Of a stretch of DNA of 64,000 bases, positions 58,177-64,000 are shown piece after piece. Every line of letters begins with the position of its first letter. Positions within the stretch are counted from its first letter, which is position 1. The DNA is from Vigna angularis. Taxonomy: Eukaryota; Streptophyta; Magnoliopsida; Fabales; Fabaceae. Made by a program: the position numbers and the translations under genes. The stretch is taken from the NCBI RefSeq assembly GCF_016808095.1, contig NC_068974.1, positions 5,704,001 to 5,768,000 on the forward strand. The letters run 5' to 3'. The notes under the pieces are model-generated. The model ran no database searches and had not been told where the DNA came from. It saw only the letters and a list, made by a program, of their open reading frames with translations.

Positions 58177-58501
58177 TGATAATGTTATTGGGCCTACAGC
58201 CTTGTGGCCCAACCCATCCTTTTTCCTCCTTTTTATTTCCCCTCTTTTAGTCTGACTCTGTAATTCATTGTTTCACTTTTCAATAACACTAAATCATTTT
58301 TGGATTCTTCTTTCACACGCATCTTCTCTTTCTCTTCTCTGTCTACTCTTTCTCTTCTTTGTATTTTTCGTTCCACTGTGCCTAGGGTTGGTTTATAGGG
58401 CTTTCTCCTTAAGGTATGGTTTTAACTTCTTTCATCAATGATTTGCATTGTAAATATCTTGAATGTTCTTTGTCTTGTACATTTGGTCTACTATCTTGAT
58501 A
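58177..58501 (+). repeat. 3' LTR of the copia element
   Basis: It is 325 bp and aligns with 37992-38319; followed by the target duplication CTACT. Confidence 0.9.
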
Positions 58502-58632
58502 CTACTCATATCTAAAACTTAAATAGTTGTCCTGTTTTATTTTGTCATTTCCCAGTTTTTTTTTAATGTTTTTTTGTCATTAGTGAAAAGGGTTGGTTTT
58601 TATGTTCTCTTACCTTTGACTTGATCACTTTA

Positions 58633-60416
58633 GGTTTAATAGCCTATTTTGTCCCTAGTTTTGCTGTATAATATCAATTCAGTCCCTCGTTTTAAAAGTG
58701 TTTAAAATTGGTCCTCACTTAGTAAATTTTGCATCAACGTCGTCCCTTCCATTAAATACGAACAAACGGTGTTAACCTTTTTTCTCTCTCCTCTGCTCCT
58801 CTGTAACAGCAGACTTTTCACTTGCAGTGCGTCAAATTATTTGCCAACTTTTTAATGTCACATCACGTCACTTTTCCTACTTAGTACTACCTAACCAAAC
58901 ATTTTTCTTCTTCTTCTTATATACAAAGCGAGACCCACACTTTTAATTTCACCCAAATAAGAACCACGTATGTATGAACCTTCCTTCATGCAACCTTCAT
59001 TCTTCTTTTCTTATTTACCAATCATTCTACTCTTCTTTTATTTTCTTCCCTTTATTTTCCTTTTATTCTTCTTAAATTCTCTCTCCCCATATCTATTAAT
59101 TACATAACAAAAGAACACTCCCATGCAGTAACAAATTTTCACCCAATTCCAATTTAAAACCCAACGACATCTCACACCACCCTCCACTCCACTAATGTAA
59201 CCATTTCAGTACTCTCAAACTCTCTCTTTCTCCAACATACTCAACCACTCTCTTCTCATTCTCACTCATTTTCTCTGCTCCAGCTAAAACCACGAGACAA
59301 CTTCTTCCATGCAAACCACATTCTTTCATTGCCACCAATCCTTTCTTTCACCTTCTCCTCTCGCACTCACAGATGCACATCCCAAGCCAAACCGAGGAGA
59401 ACTTACATCTCTATGCATGCAAGGATTCATCATGCCACACCAACAAAAGTCACTACTCCCCCTAACCATTCCCATAGTAACTTACCAAGCCTTCTTTCTT
59501 TCCACTTGAACACCAAACCTCTCCACCTATCCATGTGATCGCGCAGGAAGGACACCCCCAACATCTACATATTCCCTGTATATTACTCACTAAAGTTTCA
59601 ACCCTGACAGTCCATATATTTGAAGAAAAAGAAAAAAAATAATGTTGAAAGTAAAAATTTGTTTGTCAGACTCTCATTTTCCATCATGATTACTACCCCA
59701 ACTCTCACATTCTACACTTTCTTCTTTTATCTTCCAACTAAAAACTCAACTACCCATCCAACACAGTGAAACCTACCCCTTCCAACTCATGTACTCACAC
59801 TTCCAACCCTATTGCCCACGGTACACTACTCTCACCTCACAAGACCACTGAAACTCTCACGTGTAACATACCTATTCTTCAACTTCCCAACGTGCCCAAC
59901 CTCTAGTCTTTATTCTCATATCCTGGACGTGAATCCAAGCATTCGAAATCACCATCCCTTTCCTCTTTCACTCATGGCTTCCAACCCCCAACCCTAACTT
60001 TCTTATTCTCATACAAAAACTTTTATGTATTGTTGACTACATTATTTTCAATTAATGAGAAAGAAGAAGAAAGTTTCTTCGTTTTTACTTAGTCTAACAC
60101 TTTAATTTTCTTTTTATTCACAATTTCTCTACCTGCCACAGTATATCAAAAATATCTAATGGTCAGATCTTAATTTAATGCAAATTGGGCTCCAGAACAA
60201 GGTGTTAATTGAGATTAAAAAAATGTTGAATTGGTAACAGTTAACACACCTCAAATATTCCATGGAGTTGGTGAGTGAGATAGTTGTAAAGGAAAAGGGG
60301 CAACTCTTGTAACTGAACATCTCAGAAAATAACCACTACTATTCATTGACTGATATGTCAGGTCTTTCCTCTTCTTCTGCGCTAGTCAACTCTTGTAACT
60401 TTGACCATATCAGCAT

Positions 60417-60505
<89 letters not shown>

Positions 60506-61621
60506 TATATGTATTCACATATATATGGTCAACAACCCTATCATCCCAGCTGAACTTCTTTGCTTGAATTGTTAAATACTTCGAAACGATCTCAATCCAT
60601 GGATCAAAGAAAATGATTTTACAGTACTAAAGAATGTGCCACCCCACGTTGGCTTTAGCCCAAGTAGATGAATTTATTCAAATTTCATGCTGGAGCTAGC
60701 ACTTTATTTTCCTATCTTGCAGACTTTACACAAGTTTTTTATTTTATAGATTTGTGAAACATTCTTAATGCAAAGCAGTGGCATGCATATACATCCCATG
60801 TTGCATGCTAGTGTTTGTGATACGAATGTTTTTCATGCATCTTGGAATGGACATATAGCGATAGCTTACACAAGATAATTGAAGGTAAAAAGACCTAAGG
60901 TTTTGACACTATATAGAGATGATTTATCGTAAGTAACTCTTTCCTACTTACTCATTCTTTTTCTCTTTAGTCAATGAGAGTGTGAGTACTTTAGCAAATC
61001 TTTGACAGTGCGTGGAAGCTGGAGTTAAGTTCTACTCACCCCCACTCCTTCTACAGTGTCAAATTCTTGGAAACTTGAGTGCAATAGTTTTTTAATGTTC
61101 CCAGACCAAGCCTTCCTTTTCCTTAATCGTGGTAAATTTTTCTTCCGACAAAGCGCTTTGTGTCATACTTTTAGCATAATAGAATTGGGTAAAAAAGTTC
61201 ACTAAGATCCTTTGCATGCAAGAGACAACCCATCCTCTCAGTTAGGCTTGGAAGGCAAAGATGCAAGTGGCTGCGAGATTTCGGAAGAGAAAGAAATAAA
61301 GATTATTCATGGTGAAGAACTTTCTGAATGCAACATATACAGGTGAGGAAGGAGTGAAAATTTTCATTGAAACTTTGATTGAGTATGGGACCCACAATGT
61401 AAGGAATAATGAGGTTTAATAAAAAGACTGACATAAAGTTGTACTGCACAGAACAATAAAGGAGAGAGAAAGAAAAAGTTAACGCCGTTTGTGTGTATTT
61501 AACGGAAGGGACAACGTTGACGCAAAATTTAATAAGTAAAGACCAATTTGACACAGTTTTAAAAGGAGAGACCTAATTGAGAAAAATAAACAAATATGAG
61601 GACAAAAAAGGCTATTAAACC
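58633..61621. mobile_element. Non-autonomous Mutator-like element with long terminal inverted repeats
   Basis: The left end starts GGTTTAATAGCCTATTTTGT and the right end is its inverse, with matching text for about 150 bp on both sides (CAACGTCGTCCCTTCCATTA against CAACGTTGTCCCTTCCGTTA). The flanks are ATCACTTTA (58624-58632) and ATCAATTTA (61622-61630), a 9-bp target duplication with one mismatch, typical of Mutator. No transposase is seen. The interior (58900-60060) is C/T-rich on the plus strand and includes short frames that I do not recognise. Confidence 0.85.
60419..60510. repeat. Compound microsatellite (AC)n(AT)n
   Basis: About 15 AC units are followed by about 25 AT units with a single interruption near 60502, inside the Mutator-like element. 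Confidence 0.97.
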
Positions 61622-61729
61622 ATCAATTTATTATTATATCCTTCGATGTTTTTTAAATGTAAGGATGAAATAAGTTTTTTTTTGTATTTTTACCAATGTA
61701 TGGATGAAATCAGGTTTTATAGCCAAAGG

Positions 61730-62472
61730 TCACTACACCGAAGGAATGAACTCATCAACTCCGTCATCAACGTAATCATACTTAATTCGACGGAATTGTT
61801 TGATCTTAAAAGGGACCTTTTATAATTTCGCACGTGAGGAGTTATTTCTTGGTTTCGTCTAGTCCTTATGGTTAATTTGGACAGATAGGACTAACCTCGG
61901 GTGACAGCTGTTGAGGGTATCCCAGTTACTACATCACTCGGGTGCACGAACATCGTAGCTACATAGAATTCATACAGTCCGGACAGTCAGAGTCTAGTAT
62001 TAGGCTTTGCATGTAAAAGTGAATGAACTATCTCGTTTATTTGAATTGTGTGAAATCTATGTTGATACTTGAATTGAATTACATAAGCTTACTCCACTTC
62101 CTGTCTGGTCCGTTTTGTACGTTCGATGGTTGTCCTTCTGTCGCAATGATCATCCGTGTGGATGTGAGCAGATGGAGAAGCGTTGTTGGAAGAGGCGCTG
62201 AAAGAAGAAAATTTGGTAGAGGTAGATATTAAGGTCGAACAGTAGAACCGTTCGATCATCTGCTGTTTTATTATTTTAGAGGACCGTTGGGTATAAGTAT
62301 TTTGTAAATCGTTTGGTCTAGGATTGTATATTTGTACAGTTTTAAACCCTTGCTATTTTGTAAGGTCGTTCGGCCATAACCGTACGTTCTATCTTTTCTT
62401 AAGAACTGATCTGTAATATTATGAATGTGATGTTCCTATTATAGGGCTTTACTCTATATTTTGGGATGTTAC
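61730..62472 (-). mobile_element. LTR fragment, probably Ty3/gypsy
   Basis: On the minus strand the block would begin TGTAACATCCCAAAATATAG (right edge about 62472), a start shared by many plant chromovirus LTRs. GC-richer text with CGTTCGGCC and ACCGTTCGATC lies within. No second edge, coding domain or target duplication was found, so this is tentative. Confidence 0.4.
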
Positions 62473-63300
62473 AAATATAATTATATAAACATATTACTTA
62501 TTTAAATATAATATAACTATATTAATTTTTTTAATACAAGTTAAAAAAAACAACCATAGATATGCAAGTCTCTAACTATAGTTATATATTGTATAACAAA
62601 ATTCAAATTAGATATATTGAAAATTATATATACTTCAAATTTGAATAGATTATAAATCACTATATTATTGAAATAAATCTCTAAGAATACGATTTTGTTT
62701 GTATTGTAACTAATTCAGCACACTTGTTGAAAATTTAAACCAAACAATTGGGACCAAACATGTATGGTTGCAGTATTTTAATATATAAAGAGGGTTGCTA
62801 TCCAAAAGTCACACATATGTCATATATGTTTGTGTCCATATTACAATTAAAAATTAGATGGCTTATCAATTCATCATGAAAACCACATGACAGGCGTTGT
62901 ACTTGTCACCTCAATTTTCCTATTATATAGATTGTTAAAAATGACCACTTTATTGATTATTATGCACCATGAAAAATGTTGAGTTAAGGATAAAGCTTTA
63001 GTTTTCCAAAAAAAAAAATCACTAAAGCCTTCCTAATTTAATTTTCAATATGTTGATTCACATTATAAACTTGTGTTTCTCATCCTTTCATATACATTCA
63101 TCTCCTTCTCTCTATATAAAATACACAAATCTATCTCTTTAGTTTTTTCATAATCTAATCTCTTGTATCAAGGTATTATTAATCGCGAGGTTCAAGAAAG
63201 AAGAGTTCTAGGTCTAGTTCAATCTTGAGTCTTTCTTAGAAGAAAAAGTATTTTTAAAAAGCGACAATTAATTTATTAAGTTTTATTTAGAAATGAGAGA
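62473..63300. other. AT-rich intergenic DNA
   Basis: No gene, repeat edge or RNA gene recognised. Confidence 0.5.
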
Positions 63301-63307
63301 GATATAT

Positions 63308-63480
63308 ATAGAGCTGTCAAATGAGCCCCTTTAATAAGATTTGGCCCTAGCCCATGTGGGTTGGGGCCAAAAAAGTCCACAGGGCCAAAATAACTCTTTA
63401 TTTAAAAAGCCCATAGGGCTAAAAACCCCTAAAGCCCTATAGGCCAGGGTTAGCCCATGGGCTTTCCTTTTTACAAAATT
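63308..63480. mobile_element. Possible hAT-type MITE fragment
   Basis: TAGAGCTGTCAAATGAGCCC is the start commonly seen on plant hAT-type MITEs. GC-rich GGGCC/GGCCC words follow (CCCATGTGGGTTGGGGCC, TTAGCCCATGGGCTTTCC) that can fold on themselves. The matching inverted end was not found, so it may be truncated. Confidence 0.45.
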
Positions 63481-64000
63481 TAACATCCAGAAACATAATA
63501 TCATCATACAAGTAATCACAAATTATGTGTATTTTTTTATCCAGCTTTCATTTTGTCTTTGTTAGTAATAACTTATAACCATAATTGATTCATGTATAAT
63601 TATATTTTTTTACCAATAAAATTAATTTTCTACTTCATAACTGTTTCTATATTAATTAGTTTAATAATAATGCTTTTATACAATTATTCCTTAATTTCCA
63701 AATTTTGTTTTGATAATTTTCTCATCTTAATTTTGGTTTCTTAATTTTGGTTTGTAAATTTGACGGTTTAGAGATATCCACATAAAATAGGTTTAAAAGT
63801 TAAAAAATTTAATTTAATTTGTAAAATTTTGATGGACTAACGAATTTATTTATAGATGGTAATCTATTTTGTCACTAGTTTAAATCAATATCATTCCATT
63901 AAGATTTGTGATCAAAATTACATTATTTTTAATTGGTGTGAACATGTTAAAATTTTGACTTAATAACTTTTTAACTTTTTTAATTTTTCAAATTTAATAA
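63481..64000. other. AT-rich intergenic DNA to window end
   Basis: Nothing recognisable. The phrase CTATTTTGTCACTAG near 63870 resembles the end of the Mutator-like element at 58633 but is too short to call. Confidence 0.4.

Larger units (their letters stand above)
37992..58501 (+). mobile_element. Ty1/copia retrotransposon with two nested insertions
   Basis: The 5' LTR starts at 37992 with TGATAATGTTACTGGGCC, and the 3' LTR runs 58177-58501. The whole is flanked by CTACT (37987-37991 and 58502-58506). A primer-binding site for initiator tRNA-Met (GGTATCAGAGC) follows the 5' LTR, and a purine tract (GTGAGGGGA) precedes the 3' LTR. Coding order is gag, protease, integrase, reverse transcriptase, RNase H, as in copia. 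Subtracting the CACTA insert (39449-41952) and the large LTR element (43437-56388) with their TSDs leaves about 5046 bp, a normal copia length. Stops and shifts make it inactive. Confidence 0.93.

Overview
This is a stretch of plant nuclear genome, most likely a legume (Phaseoleae-like, e.g. Vigna or Phaseolus). Evidence for a plant: intron-split genes with GT-AG junctions, a CYP72-type P450, CACTA, Mutator, Ty1/copia and Ty3/gypsy elements, and AT-rich intergenic DNA. The legume assignment rests on the general look of the repeats and is inference. No operons, CRISPR arrays or prokaryotic features are present.

Three apparently intact or nearly intact host genes sit between repeats: an NHL-repeat protein with a signal peptide (minus strand, 17.3-20.0 kb, with a premature stop in its last exon), a SEC61 alpha translocon gene (plus strand, 31.0-33.6 kb, six coding exons, 476 aa) and a CYP72A-like cytochrome P450 (minus strand, 34.8-37.7 kb, five exons, 517 aa). 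SEC61 alpha and the P450 converge tail to tail. Nothing suggests that the three genes work together.

Most of the rest is transposable elements, several placed to the base by target-site duplications (TSDs). 1-9952: the 5' part of a large CACTA (En/Spm) element with a broken TNP2 transposase on the minus strand and old tandem repeats inside. 10149-13595: a solo LTR with TSD GAAAT, itself split by a second solo LTR (10376-12352, TSD GTCAC). 14.3-15.9 kb: gypsy integrase and copia relics. 20.7-25.95 kb: two more copies of the first LTR family, a Mutator transposase relic, and a gypsy polyprotein relic cut by one of those LTRs and bounded by a Tat/Ogre-like LTR remnant.

38.0-58.5 kb is a nest. 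A Ty1/copia element (37992-58501, TSD CTACT, about 5.05 kb once its inserts are subtracted) is interrupted by a 2.5-kb non-autonomous CACTA element (39449-41952, TSD TCT). That CACTA carries fragments of four apparent host genes: PPR protein, V-ATPase subunit a, ferredoxin-nitrite reductase, and an unidentified membrane protein. The copia is also interrupted by a 12.95-kb LTR element without gag or pol (43437-56388, TSD GTGCC). That element has 3.9-4.0 kb LTRs and two large in-frame tandem arrays. 58633-61621 is a Mutator-like element with long terminal inverted repeats and a near-perfect 9-bp TSD. The window ends in an LTR fragment, a half MITE and AT-rich DNA.

The most interesting object is the gene-fragment-carrying CACTA at 39.4-42.0 kb, followed by the large gag/pol-less LTR element with its unusual repeat architecture.
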